DNA of 64,000 nucleotides, taken from positions 1,240,001 through 1,304,000 of the forward strand of contig NC_091276.1 in assembly GCF_042100115.1 (NCBI RefSeq). The letters run 5' to 3'. Positions 48,032-59,389 of the stretch are shown piece by piece. A model generated the notes under the pieces. That model had not been told where the DNA came from, did no database searches, and saw only the letters and a program-made list of their open reading frames with translations. The position numbers and the translations under genes are program-made. Origin of the DNA: Alternaria dauci (taxonomy: Eukaryota; Ascomycota; Dothideomycetes; Pleosporales; Pleosporaceae). Within the stretch, counting starts at the first letter, position 1. The number at the start of each line of letters is the position of its first letter.

Positions 48032-51000
48032 TCAGCCTGTACGCGTCGTTGCGCCACCGCCTTTCACCACCCCCTTGGAGCTCTCCTTGTCTGTCATGAA
48101 GCGCTCGTAAAAGTCAAACATGCTGTCCTGACTTTCTTTGAGAAACTCCTGGATGCACTGCTCGGGTGTGATGACGTCGGCAATGGTCTGGATCTCTTGC
48201 TTCCATCCTTGGACATACTTTGCCTTTGGTTCGGTATGGACGACATAGAAATGGCGATAGTCGCGACGCATGTCGACTTGCAGTCCAGCATAATAGCGGA
48301 TCATGTTTAGATTGGCGGCTTCTTTGCTTCGTGTGACTGTGTTGAAGTAGTCTACCGGCTCACATTCGGCGATGACCCGGCGCTCGGAAAGTATAGGGTA
48401 TTTGTCGGGTACAGCGCTCAGTGGGACAACTGGATCATCTTGATCAATGTAGTTTGTTTCGGCGAGGAGCGAGTAGAGCTTGGCGCAACTGCGATCAAAT
48501 TTAGCAACAGATCAGAATGTGTTGAGCCGAGTGAGCGAACCTCTGCATGTCAACATTTCCAGCGTTCAAATCTATCGCGTGGTCTTCGCACTTCTGCCAT
48601 AGATACTCCATCAATTCTGGTCGAACGCACAGCCGCCACAATAGGCCGGCGTCGTCGACTTCGTGCCACGGAGCCAACGGGCCTCCACAACCTCTGAGAT
48701 TCGCTATCTTTGCGAAAAAGAGCTTGACGATTTCCAGAGCAAGTTGTGGCTTCGTCTCAAAGACTTCCTCCGTAATGTAAATGAATCCGCCAAGTGGAAA
48801 AATTTCAATGCGCTTATATTGAAGCACGGGGGGGCTATCCGTCAAAGCAGGGTCGTATTCGAGGCCCGATTGAAGCCCAATTGACCAGACACGCACGTTC
48901 TTACGAAGGATTTCGCCGAAACCGGGAACTGCTGTGAAGTATTCAAAATCCGGATGCGCCTAACATATTTAGCACTCGACTTCTCTTGCAAACGGTGATT
49001 ACGCACGATAATAATGCCTGAACCTCCTTGCAAGATTTGCTGCTGGAAAACAGTCCATGCACCTTGATAGCTCGCACTAGCAACCTGAACATGATGCAAT
49101 AATAACCATCGCGTGATGATTTCCAACTCTTCAAATTGGTCCTCGGGATGGTGCATTAGAAAAGCTCTACTCTCCAGCAGATTGACGGCTTCCTCGCCGT
49201 CATTACTCGCAAACATATCCTCAAAATCCAGTGTACACACTGACCCCCCGGCCGCCCGCAATTGCTCGCATTTGATCCTGACTTCATTTGTGATGGGTGG
49301 AGGTGGAGGCGGAGGCGGAGGCGGAGGCAGTGGCGGTGGTGGAGGCGGTGGCTGAAGCGGGAAGTATTGTGGTTGTTCCGAGAGCATAGGGGAAGGAGTG
49401 TGCGTTGCTTCATTGGTTGTGTGTGGTTGAACTGCATCATCAATGTCCGTGTCGTCATACACATCTGGTATAGCAACAGACTCCCGTTGGTCTTCATGTG
49501 GTTCGGCTGCAAGAATGCCAGTATCCCTGTGCTGGTAAGCACACTCCTGTACCGAATATCGACAATTGCCTTTGCTCCAGAACCAGCAAGTAAGCTGATC
49601 CGGCTTTAAAGATCTCACAGCAGTCCTCTTCTCTCCGTGCCGACCTTCTGTACTATCGTACTTTGGTCGCTGGTTAGGATCGATCCGTACATCGCCCATT
49701 GAGGGGTCAGTATGCTTTATCCATCCAGTGTTTTGGTGAGCAAAATGACAATCTTCGGCGGATTTCCAGCAACCTTTGGGCCCATTGAGCCAAAACTGAC
49801 AAGTGAGTGGTGGTCTGCGGTATTTGCCAGGTATCCTGCCTTGCATATCAGCTACAGAATATTCGCGACCGTTTTCGTCTTTATGCCTATGCATGAAGCG
49901 GCATTCCTTCGCAGTCTTTGTGCAATTGTTGCTAAGTCTCCATTGATAACACACTTGGGGGACTTTGTCAATCTCCCAGGGTGCCAAGGGTATGTTCCCG
50001 TCAGGAGACTCTTGCCTTGGAGGCTCTTCTTCTTGGGTCTCTTCTGCAACGATACGCCTAAAGCTAGGGTCACGACGAGCATATGGATCATGGTGTGATG
50101 CCGGCAGGTTTGGAACGACGAGATCAGGGGGAGCATTAACGAAGTTAAGAGCAGCGACATCAGGCGTACCCTCCCTACGAGACCTCTTATCTGCCTCTCC
50201 TTGTCGACGTAGTGTCTGAAAATGCGATTTCTTTGGCAAGGTAGTGGTTTGACGAGGTTGAGGTTTAGGCTCATTTACGATTCTGATGCCACTACTTTTT
50301 CCTGGGGCGGGTGCGCTCTTATGAGCACTCGGCTGTGTGGCAAGAGAGACTGATCGCTTTGTGGTACCTGAGCTTGTACTGCCGGTTGCAGCACCTGTAG
50401 GTTTACCGCTGCTACTTGCCCTTCGTTGTGTAGACTCTATCGTCGTTTGCTCATCTCGAAAACCTGGGTTTGCTTGTGGTAGCGACGGTCTCCGCGGATC
50501 TTTGCTCTGTGCCGGTCTTGCGAGGCTTGATTTCGTGACTGAATTCAGGTTTGGAGTAGTCGTAGCACGTTTCAACGGGGTACGGGGTGACTGAGCCGAA
50601 TTTTGAATTGGCCGGCGCTCTATGTTAGGATCCTCTGCGCCGGCGGACGTGTGCTTTATGTTGCCCGATATTGTAGCCATTTCTTCCATCAGTGAGTCAT
50701 CCGTCAACTCTCCTTCTTCAGAAGAAGAGGGTTCTGACTGCACGATAGGAGGCACACGTGCTTTGGGAGGCTGCCTAACGAACAGCCCCGCATTGTCTGT
50801 GGTAGGACTGTCCTCAAATAGATGATTGAGTAGATTTGAGTCTGCGGCTTCTCTGTCTGCGAGTGTAGTTTCCAGCGGCGATGCCTCTTGTTGGCCGTTG
50901 AGTGCTGCCTCATATTTTGCAATGTTTCTTTCGCACAGCTTTTGGAAATCGGCTTTGCTCATACTCGCTTTCTTTTCGTTCCATAGTTCCAGCGCGGTGG

Positions 51001-51378
51001 TGCTTGGGGGTTCGTCTGGCAGTGACACGATCTTCTCGAAGTTGACTGCTGGTTCCCAAGTGCCTAAGTAGTGTCAGAGAGACGTGATGGATGTTCGTCT
51101 AGAAGAAGAACAGTGCACGGATTGGTCCTGTTTTCTAGAGGAACTACGGAGCTTTGAAGGGCAATGGTGGAATGCTTACAGCTTCAAAGCTGGTTAGCTT
51201 GATTCGACAATACCACAAGACAGACTCACTCCTCAAGTGGATAACCTTCCCACTTGGTCAGGTACTTTGTAGCCGCGCCGAATGGATGCACATCCCAGGC
51301 GTCTTGCCACTTCTCTGCCAAGATGCATTCTACATCGTACTCTTCCTCCAAGCTGTCTTCATCAGGGCGCAATGACAT
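48032..51378 (-). CDS. Chromodomain protein with three CCCH zinc fingers
   Basis: Proposed minus-strand exons are 51378-51230, 51063-49007, 48959-48541 and 48488-48032. Exon 1 codes most of a chromodomain (EYDVECILAEKWQDAW, KYLTKWEGYPLEE), completed by TWEPAVNFEKIV at the start of exon 2. Exon 2 has a long Ser/Pro-rich linker, then three CCCH fingers (VCYQWRLSNNCTKTAKEC..H, TCQFWLNGPKGC..H, TCWFWSKGNCRYSVQEC..H) and a polyproline run. The C-terminal exons hold a globular part (FGEILRKNVRVWSIGLQSG; LLWRLCVRPELMEYLWQKC; NLNMIRYYAGLQVDMRRDY; FYVVHTEP). Chromodomain plus RNA-binding fingers suggests work in heterochromatin, in the manner of Chp1-like factors, but this is inference. Anomaly: exon 1 ends in phase 2 while exon 2 needs phase 1, and I found no GT-AG pair or extra exon that repairs it. 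The last three exons join cleanly. Confidence 0.8.
49298..49355. repeat. GGAGGC-type simple repeat coding polyproline
   Basis: The plus strand is an imperfect (GGAGGC/GGTGGC)n array. On the minus strand it codes about 20 prolines broken by one Leu, in the chromodomain-CCCH protein. It is likely length-variable between strains. Confidence 0.85.
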
Positions 51379-51880
51379 TTTGTCAAGAGCGATGGAGGTG
51401 CGTGACCATACGAGGTTCTGATTGGTTGGGGGCAGTCGCAGACAGCGCGTGGGGTCTTTTTCCGACTATGCGCCGGGTCGCTGCTGTCATTCAGGATGCA
51501 GTGCGAGATCAGAGGACGATTGTGTCTATTTAGCGATCATGTCTACCTAGGCACTCGTCGAAAGGCGAGATGTTTTGCGGCGACGCAAGCAGACATGGAG
51601 ATGATGGACTGAGTGAGGGCGCGGAGACTAGCGCCTCGCTTACCTAAGAAGGCATAGGCCTGCTCGCTCCTGGGGTGCTGGCTGGTGCTTTGACGGTGGA
51701 GCAGCAACTCCTCGAGGCAGCGAGATAGCGCACTTGGCCACTACCACGACGACCTGACCCTGAGTTTTTCTGCTTGCCTTGATACCCCAAAGCTTCCCAG
51801 GCTCTGATTTCACCAGTCTCGCCCACACATCGACTGAGACTTCCACCTGCCCACCTGCCACTTCCCCACCTACCGCAACA
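51379..51880. promoter_or_regulatory. Divergent promoter region (chromodomain gene / rab11)
   Basis: This is 502 bases between facing-away start codons. CT-rich sequence near 51790-51880 should be the rab11 leader. No coding frame is supported. Confidence 0.5.
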
Positions 51881-52877
51881 ATGGCGAACGACGAATATGA
51901 CGTGAGTCTCCATACCACAGCGGCCCTATGTGCTCTTGCATACTGACCACGGTGCACATAGTTTCTTTTCAAGGGTACCTGCTTCTCCCCCGCCGCCTTA
52001 GTTTGCCTCGTCTCGTCGCCCGCTAACCCCCGCAGTGGTGCTCATCGGAGACTCTGGTGTCGGTAAATCCAACCTGTTGAGCCGGTTCACGCGCAACGAG
52101 TTCAACCTCGACTCCAAGTCGACCATCGGCGTCGAATTCGCTACCCGATCCATCCAGGTTGACGCTAAGACCATCAAGGCCCAGATCTGGGATACTGCAG
52201 GCCAGGAGCGATACCGTGCCATCACCTCCGCATACTACCGTGGCGCAGTCGGCGCTCTGCTCGTCTACGACATCAGCAAGCACCAGACATATGAGAATGT
52301 GACGAGGTGGCTGAAGGAGCTGCGCGACCATGCTGACTCCAACATTGTCATCATGCTCGTGGGAAACAAGAGCGATTTGAGGCATCTGCGGGCAGTGCCA
52401 ACAGAGGAGGCCAAGCAGTTTGCAAGTACGTGGACCCATTCGGCGACGGCGCCATTTGTACAGAGAGAGCCCGTGATATGTATGCTGACACTCTCTGCAG
52501 GCGAGAACAACCTTTCCTTCATCGAGACGTCTGCCTTGGACGCCAGCAACGTCGAGCTTGCCTTCCAGAACATTCTCACAGGTACGTCACTCTACTACAC
52601 ATGACGAGTAGCGGCGACAATGGTGATTGGCGCAAAGCCTGGAGTAGCATTTGTCGGTCCAAGTGGACATGTGTTTACACCGCCACTTTTGTTGTCACTT
52701 CAGCCGCAGATATCGTTAGCTTGAGTCGTTGCTAACACGGCTCCAGAAATTTACCGCATCGTCTCAAGCAAAGCCCTCGACCAGGGCGAAGGTAGCGGCC
52801 CCGTCCTCGGCAACGACCGCAAGGTGCTCGAGATCAGCAAGTCGGCCGACGCGGAGCAGAAGAAGGGATGCTGCTAG
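51881..52877 (+). CDS. ypt31: Rab11-family GTPase (Ypt31/32)
   Basis: Five coding exons, 51881-51901, 51962-51974, 52036-52425, 52501-52581 and 52747-52877, give 211 aa. It controls vesicle exit from the trans-Golgi and recycling endosomes toward growing tips. All G motifs are present: GDSGVGKSN (P loop), STIGVEF (switch I Thr), [12 protein letters not shown] (switch II), [10 protein letters not shown] and ETSALD. The start MANDEYDFLFKVVLIG is the usual Rab11 N terminus; it is built from three exons, the second only 13 bases. The C terminus KKGCC carries two Cys for geranylgeranylation. Exon lengths sum to 636 and close in frame. Confidence 0.97.
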
Positions 52878-53546
52878 ACGATAACGAAAACCCATAAATA
52901 CCCTTCATCTACAATCTGTTTGCGCCGGGTTGCAATGCATGTTTTGGCGAAGCAGCGAGGGGATAAGGCTCGGATATTGCGAGCAGGACTACGATACAAT
53001 ATGCTTCACGTTTAACGCGTGGGATACAAGACGAGATGATGCAAATGCCCAAACTTGGCGTCCAGGAAGTCGCTCACTTTACGTCTGCTTTGTCTCTAAT
53101 GGTGTCGGGATCTCTGCTTGGTTTTGCATGCTGCGAGGAGTATCTCCTTTGTTCGGTTCGGGACTGGAGGCGGTAATGCGAATAGCGCCTGTATGTATGG
53201 CGTGATTGCAATGTCAGCTCATGTTCAAGTTGCCTCCTGGTACTCGCTGTGTTCATCGTTTTTTCTTTCTTTTTCGGGCTTTGGATGTTGCGAATGGCTG
53301 ACGCGTCAGCAAAGTCCTGGAGCGGCCATTGTATCACATGTGACGACATAGATCGACGGCTCCTAGTTTTAGTCGGTCATCTCGGCGAACCGAAGATTCT
53401 TTATGTTCGGCATGTAGTTCGGTCCTTTGTGCATCTTCACCAATACACTCAGTATCCTTTCCGGATCGTTTGTCAGAATGGTTGCTTGTAGCACTTTATC
53501 TTGAAAGAGAGATTCATCAGAATGCAACAAATAGATTCGTAAATGC
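52878..53546. other. Convergent intergenic region
   Basis: This is the 3' region of rab11 and of the minus-strand transporter. It is T-rich near 53255-53275. No gene is supported. Confidence 0.45.
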
Positions 53547-55256
53547 TCATGAAACGCCTATACCCCTTCTACCATTCATGTCGCTAGGCCGCCAAGTATC
53601 CTCTGCTTTGGTCCCTGGGGGCAGGTAATGCGAGCTCTGCTCAGACGTCCTGCGATAGCCCGAATTGCCAGAATCATCATGTCTCTTTTCTTCTCGTGAT
53701 TCGTGAATACCTGGCATCGGATACGCTCCTGTGTCCGGCATGGATGATGGACTGGCAGTGAAGACGGGTCGTGACTTGATATCTGTGGCCAACGGAAGTA
53801 GAGAGCCGCTGTTCTTGGACTGCAGAGCTTTTGCGCGTTTGTCTGCTTTGGCAGCGTCGTGCGTGCGGTCGTAGAGATATAGACCAACGAATGTGAGCAC
53901 GAAACCAAAGGCTTGGACTTTTGTCATGGGCTTGCCGAACCAGACAACGGCGAACACGATGACAAAGACGCGCTTGATCAGGCTGGCGACTGAGTAGGTA
54001 ACTGGAGATACCATAGAGAGCAGGACAAATGCTACGATATTCTGTCCAAAGTGGAAAGTGCCGTTGAACAGAAACTCGAGTAGCAAGCGCCCGTGATCCA
54101 AAGCCTCGGGGTGGTCTGATAGCTCGATAGAAGCGTCATGCAGAAAGTCGAAGATGAGAGTGAATCCTTCCGTCCAAAGCCAAAGTGGAAGGGTGAAGAG
54201 AAAGGCCAGGCCAGAGGAATAACAGAGGAGGTTCAGTTTATCCGGTTTGGTGAATTTGTTCGGTGGGAGGCCGTCTTTCTCAGCGGCTGCGGCGTCGTTG
54301 AAGATTTGCTTGGAGACAATGTTCTGCACGACAAAGAGGATGGCGCTGGCGAACGCAGACATGAGGCCGATCAGATTGGCATTGAAATCGGCCGAGCATG
54401 CCAGTATGACCCCCAGGGTCAGTGGGATGAGAGACAGGTATGTGGGTAACGAGTACTGGATCTTGAAGAAGATACTGTATGCCATGACCGTCAGGAGCGG
54501 CGAAAGTCCCTTGATGGTGTGTACCAAAGAAACAGGTATCCTGGACGTGGCATCGGCGCTCAAAATGTGTCCTCCAATTTGGAAGCATGTCAAGGGCAGC
54601 GTCGCCATGATGAGCTCCTTGGAAGGAGTGCGGATACCGTACTTCAGGAACGGCATGGTCTGTTTTAGCCGTGGGTATTTCCTAGCCAACATGGCGAGTA
54701 TCAAGCACCAGCCCGATACGAAAGCGAATTGTACGGTCGTGAGGGTGATGGGCTTCGGCAGGGCGGTCAGGATGGCCTTGGAAGACATGTTGGTGAAGAT
54801 GGAGGTCATGTACCACACACCACAGAGCACCTGCGCCTGTTAGCCCACAGGTCGTCGTAGCAAACCATGTGTATCGCGACCTACAATGAGCTTGGGCGAT
54901 AGCGGTGCCTTGAGCGCGTCTGCAAGTTCATGCGCGTTCTGGCTCACGCTGCCCTTTCGCGTCCGTATCGTCCTGAAGGCCTCGGACAGGCTCTTCTGTC
55001 GCCCATGTCTGTTGGAAGAGGCCGATGCTGAGCCGTTGATTCCCCCAAACCGAGCCTCTTTGCGCGGTTGCCACCTGTCGCCTGGGCCTGGCACTGTGCT
55101 GCCGTTCGTCTGCGCTGCATGGCTGGGGCTGGCAGAGCGCGACGACGTGTGGCCGTAGATGTGGTCTTCCTCGGGCGTAGGCAGCAGATCGGGCTGGAAA
55201 GCGGGAAACTTGAAGGTAGCGTTGGGACTCGGGTCCCGCGCCAACGGAGGCGTCAT
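53547..55256 (-). CDS. Triose-phosphate-transporter family protein (Sly41-like)
   Basis: Minus-strand exons 55256-54885 and 54830-53547 give 551 aa. It belongs to the drug/metabolite-transporter fold with about ten helices (VLCGVWYMTSIFTNMSSKAI, LTTVQFAFVSGWCLILAML, VSLVHTIKGLSPLLTVM, YLSLIPLTLGVILACSADF, SPVTYSVASLIKRVFVIVF, AFGFVLTFVGLYLYD). HTIKGLSPL and the Lys-Arg of SLIKRVFV are the TPT-family substrate-site regions. Yeast Sly41 is an ER/Golgi protein that suppresses loss of Ypt1, which is of interest beside a Rab gene, though neighbourhood alone proves nothing. The N-terminal 120 residues and the C-terminal 110 are polar and Ser-rich. The first ATG in frame is at 55256; upstream codons are not ATG. 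Substrate unknown. Confidence 0.88.
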
Positions 55257-55732
55257 GGCGACTGCGGGATGCAAGGTGGTCGGGGTGTCGTAGATGTATT
55301 CGCTACGCCATGGGGAGGGAACCAGTGCTGCAGGCGACCTGTACTATATGCGCGGAACCGTGGCGCACTCGCTGCTACACGTAAGAGCACGAGGGTGGCA
55401 CAAGCAGCGGTAGCGATGGAGGGGTACCGTGGGTCGTCGCGAAGGATTAGTCCAAGAAGCGTGGTGTTCAGGTCAAGCGTCGCAATGGATCCGTAATTAG
55501 CGGAGAATTGTCTGGTTAGTGACATACGCGTTCCGGAGGCGGTTCGGATCTGATAGCCAGGGCAGGAGGCGACAGGGATTCCAAACCACCACCCGGCGTC
55601 AGCCAAGCTCTGTCCATGGACCCTTCACCACCTGCTGTGTCCGGTAGAGATCATCTGTCGCGATAGCGTTGCTTTTCAAAATCGCCATCTCTGCTCTCTC
55701 GTCATGTGTCGAGGCGCCGTACACACCACAAC
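55257..55732. promoter_or_regulatory. Divergent promoter region (Sly41-like / secreted hydrolase)
   Basis: This is 476 bases between divergent starts, with no supported coding frame. Confidence 0.45.
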
Positions 55733-58572
55733 ATGCTCGTTTCGATGAGCCGGCCGTCGCTGCCGCACTTAGTCTGCGCCTTCCTGTTCCTGCTGCAGTT
55801 GGGTCGTGCTAGGGAACATGGGCCGCTCGTGGCCCCACTAGCAAGTCGACAGGAGAATGCCTCCTTGTTCTCCTTCAGCGACAAATGGTACGTGCTAGGG
55901 CCATTCCAGATAGGAACTCGAGGTACGTTATCGCTCACGGTACCCTGGAGACGACAAACCAACATCTTGTAGAGGCGACATGGGGCGCAGATCCACTCGA
56001 GTACTATGGCGGCTTCAGAAGCCTCCGATACGACCCCAAAGCAACATTCCGAAGCTCGTTGCCTACTAACGGAACCGCATCGTGGAATGTCACCCAAGCT
56101 GTGCGGACCATGAGCGATGCTACTTCGGCCAATGCCTCCTTGAGCGTGGCCTACGCAAACGTTGACTGGGACTTCCTGAAAGTCGTATACGGATGGGCTG
56201 CTGTTCAATACCAGGCGTGGGCTCGGGGCGAACTTAACATCGGCGGCAACGAAACTCAACACCTAGTCTTACACACAGACACTATCCTAGAATTCTGGGT
56301 AGATGGCCAGCACTACTTTGGAGGAGACTTCTATACTTATCGCAAGGCGCCTCCTGTTCTGCATCTCAAGCCTGGCTCACACAGAATTGACCTTCGTCTA
56401 GCTCGCGACGTGAGGGCTTTTGGCGGTATCCTGGCGCCTAGCATTGATGTTGTTGTTGACGTGCAAAAGGCCACGGGGTCTTTGGAGCTTGCAAAACCTG
56501 GTATTCTCGTGTCCGACGTCATCGACGGAAAGCTTGCCTCGTCGATTGGGTCAGTGTACTTGAGAAATACCGGGGAGGAGGATGTTGAAATCCTGAGCAT
56601 TCAGCACTCAAGTGTGAGCCCTTATGTCTCTTTCGCGGGGTTGGCAATAGGCGCTCAGTCATTGTTACGCGAAGATACTGATATTGCTGACCAGGAAAAC
56701 TCTAACACGTCGAGTGACTCGCACATGTCCATCACTATTGTTTCTGGTCAAACAAAGCCCGTCACCTTCACTGTCGCTCTCCACGGCAACAACGCTTCTT
56801 CTGTGGACTATGACATCACATATAAGACAGTGGGTGGTACGCGCAAAAACACCATACGTGCGTCCCAGACTCTGAACCATGTCGACATCTACAAGCCCCA
56901 CAAGGTTACGTTTCTCCATCCTGGTGGTATGGCTTCGTACGCCATGCTTCGACCCCCAGCACATAATGCAATATGCCCATCGGGGCGAGTGAAACTACCT
57001 GTGTTGCTGCAACTTCACGGAGCGGGCCTTGAGGCCGACAATCCCATGGTTACTGGCGCTCTGGATCCTGTTTCTGACCTCTGTGCCTGGGTACTGTTCC
57101 CCACTGGTGTCACACCATGGTCCGGTGACGACTGGCACAACTGGGGTTTCGCCGACGTTGAAGCGGCAATTGCAGCTATTCCAGACTGGATCGACAACAA
57201 TCGCTGGACAGGCTACGATGTTGACACGAACCGCTGGATAGTCACAGGGCATTCCAATGGCGGGCAGGGCACGTGGTTTGCCCTTACGCATAGGCCTGAC
57301 AAAGTTCTTGCTGCAGCACCAGTCTCCGGTTACGCCAGTATCCAGATGTACGTGCCATATCACTTATGGCAAGCTGCAGATCCCGGGCGCACAGCGGTCA
57401 TCAGTGCATCCATCAACAGTTATCGTCATGAGATGCTCATGCCCAATGCGCATGGCATACCCGTTCAACAACAGCATGGCGAAATCGACGACAATGTTCC
57501 AGCATACAACTCTCGCCTACTTGCAGAACAGCTATACCGCACAGGAGTCAGCCCTGGAGTCATTGGAGCCAAAGCCTCATACAATGAAGTGGCTGGGCAG
57601 AATCACTGGTGGGATGGCGTCATGACAACACCGGAGTTGGTAGATTTCTACTATACTCAAGCGAAGAATGACGATATTCTGCCGCGGAAGATGGAGCACT
57701 TCCTCATCTTGGTCGGCGATCCTGGCGACATGGGTAGCAAGAACGGGATCCAGGTAAAACAGCTAGAGGACCCAGGACGCTATGGAAAAGTTGGTGTTCG
57801 AGGGCACATCATCAAGACGTCTAATGTCCGAAGTCTTGAGTTTGATCCCGCCATCTGGAAAGAGTCGGTCACGATCGATGGGCAATACTTGAGTCTAGCT
57901 GAGAAAACAGTAGTGACTGTCTCCTCCATTAGCGTTTACAAGTCAGATGATGGTTGGAGCATCGGCACACGTACTGCAGACTCCGCGCGACCACCGCGAC
58001 CTGAGAGGATCGGCCGACAGCTGGGCTCCATGACCGCTATCCTTCGTACCCATGGGCCGTTTGTCATCCAGCACCCAGGCTCTGCCAACTCATCTCGCCT
58101 TGCTTTGCAGGCTTCACGCAACTTACACCAGTATTTTCAAGCAGATACTAACATTGTTCCTTCCGCGTCGTATCCCCTTTCTTCCAATTTTACTGGCAAC
58201 GTCATCACTCTAGCTACCAGTCCCAGTCTCCAGGCTAGTCAGACAGATTTCCCGATCAAGGTCGACAAGTCCGGGATCATCACCATCCGGGGTCTCCGGG
58301 GACAGGAGCATCGATATGGCAAGGAAGCTAGAGCTGCTGCATTCTTGCGACCACTTGAAGGCGAGCGTCTTGAGCTCGTCATATGGGGTGCGGATGATGA
58401 GGGGTTGCGACAAGCGTCTCGGATTATTCCTATGCTGACCGGAGTCGGACAGCCTGATTTTGTTGTCTTCGGTGAAAGTGCAAAGTGGAAGGGGATCGAG
58501 GGCGTGTTAGCCATGGGCTTCTTTGACTCTGACTGGCAGATCGCTCCAAGTAGTATCATAGAGAGTGAATGA
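55733..58572 (+). CDS. Secreted alpha/beta-hydrolase (esterase/peptidase S9-like)
   Basis: Exons 55733-55922 and 55973-58572 give 929 aa. The N terminus MLVSMSRPSLPHLVCAFLF with QLGRA after it is a signal peptide. The intron (GTACGT...CTTGTAG) joins QIGTR to EATWGADPLEYYGG; without it the frame breaks. Residues about 60-350 look like beta-sandwich accessory domains. The hydrolase part has LPVLLQLHGAGLEADNP (oxyanion region), the nucleophile elbow TGHSNGGQGTW (Ser near residue 492), an acid candidate in HGEIDDNVP, and a His in VAGQNHWWDG, together a Ser-Asp-His triad. Several N-glycosylation sequons are present (NGTASWNVT, NASL). The last 250 residues are extra and unassigned. The substrate is unknown; an extracellular esterase or peptidase is likely. 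Confidence 0.87.
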
Positions 58573-59389
58573 GCGATACAGGAATTTAAGCCTAAAGACG
58601 CGGCATCTGGTCATAGGTAGCAAAGGCTCAACATTTCACGTCAGACATATCGTCTGCATATTCTGTACTGTAGGGCTACAGTGAGCGCGATGGCTTGAGC
58701 ATTCTTTTACTTGCGAATTCTCTCATTTTGAGAGAAACTGTTCGTTCAGATCGTTGAGAGTTGTAGAAGTTGTTATTGGCTCAAGCTGATGCGTCATCGC
58801 AGTCCCATGGGATGAAGTGGATGAAGTGGATGAATCAGACGGCAACCATGGGATGGATCAAGATGGGCGAGGGCTTGAGAAGTAAGTTGGACTGATTCTG
58901 TCTCAAGAGTCGACTTTTTCCGTTTTCTATGCTGAGTCAGTCTTTTCAGGCACAATGCTCTTTCTGTTTGCTGGTGAAGACGAATGCGGAACGTCCCGAC
59001 GCGACGCGCCTTCCTCTAGTCGCGCTCACTTCGTCTTTTGAGAAGCTTCCATTATCGTCACCCCCACTTCTCCAACTGCTCTTAACTTCGTGTCAATCTC
59101 TTCTTTCTACTCTCTGCTGTCGTCCTTTCCTCACGGCGACACCCTCTGCGACCTACTAATTTATGTGCATTTGAGCTGTCCTCTCGCCGCTTCTGCATCT
59201 ACTTTGGCTATATACGTCGCCAAACGAGCTGAGCTGAGCCTTCATCCCGCATATTATCTGCACATTTGCCCAATAACCTCAGATTTGTTTCAAGCCGCCT
59301 TCGCAACCGCAGTCTTCACCATATAGCTTGGAGACGTCTGCTGCCTCTCAGATCTCAACCATCTACCCACACTTCCAGGCTCTGCTACC
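58573..59389. other. Intergenic region and long leader of the Pumilio gene
   Basis: The hydrolase 3' UTR, then a small repeat (entered separately), then a pyrimidine-rich leader from about 58980 to 59389. No gene is supported. Confidence 0.45.
58810..58834. repeat. Short tandem repeat, unit GGATGAAGT
   Basis: Two full copies and a partial third occur in non-coding DNA. Confidence 0.75.
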
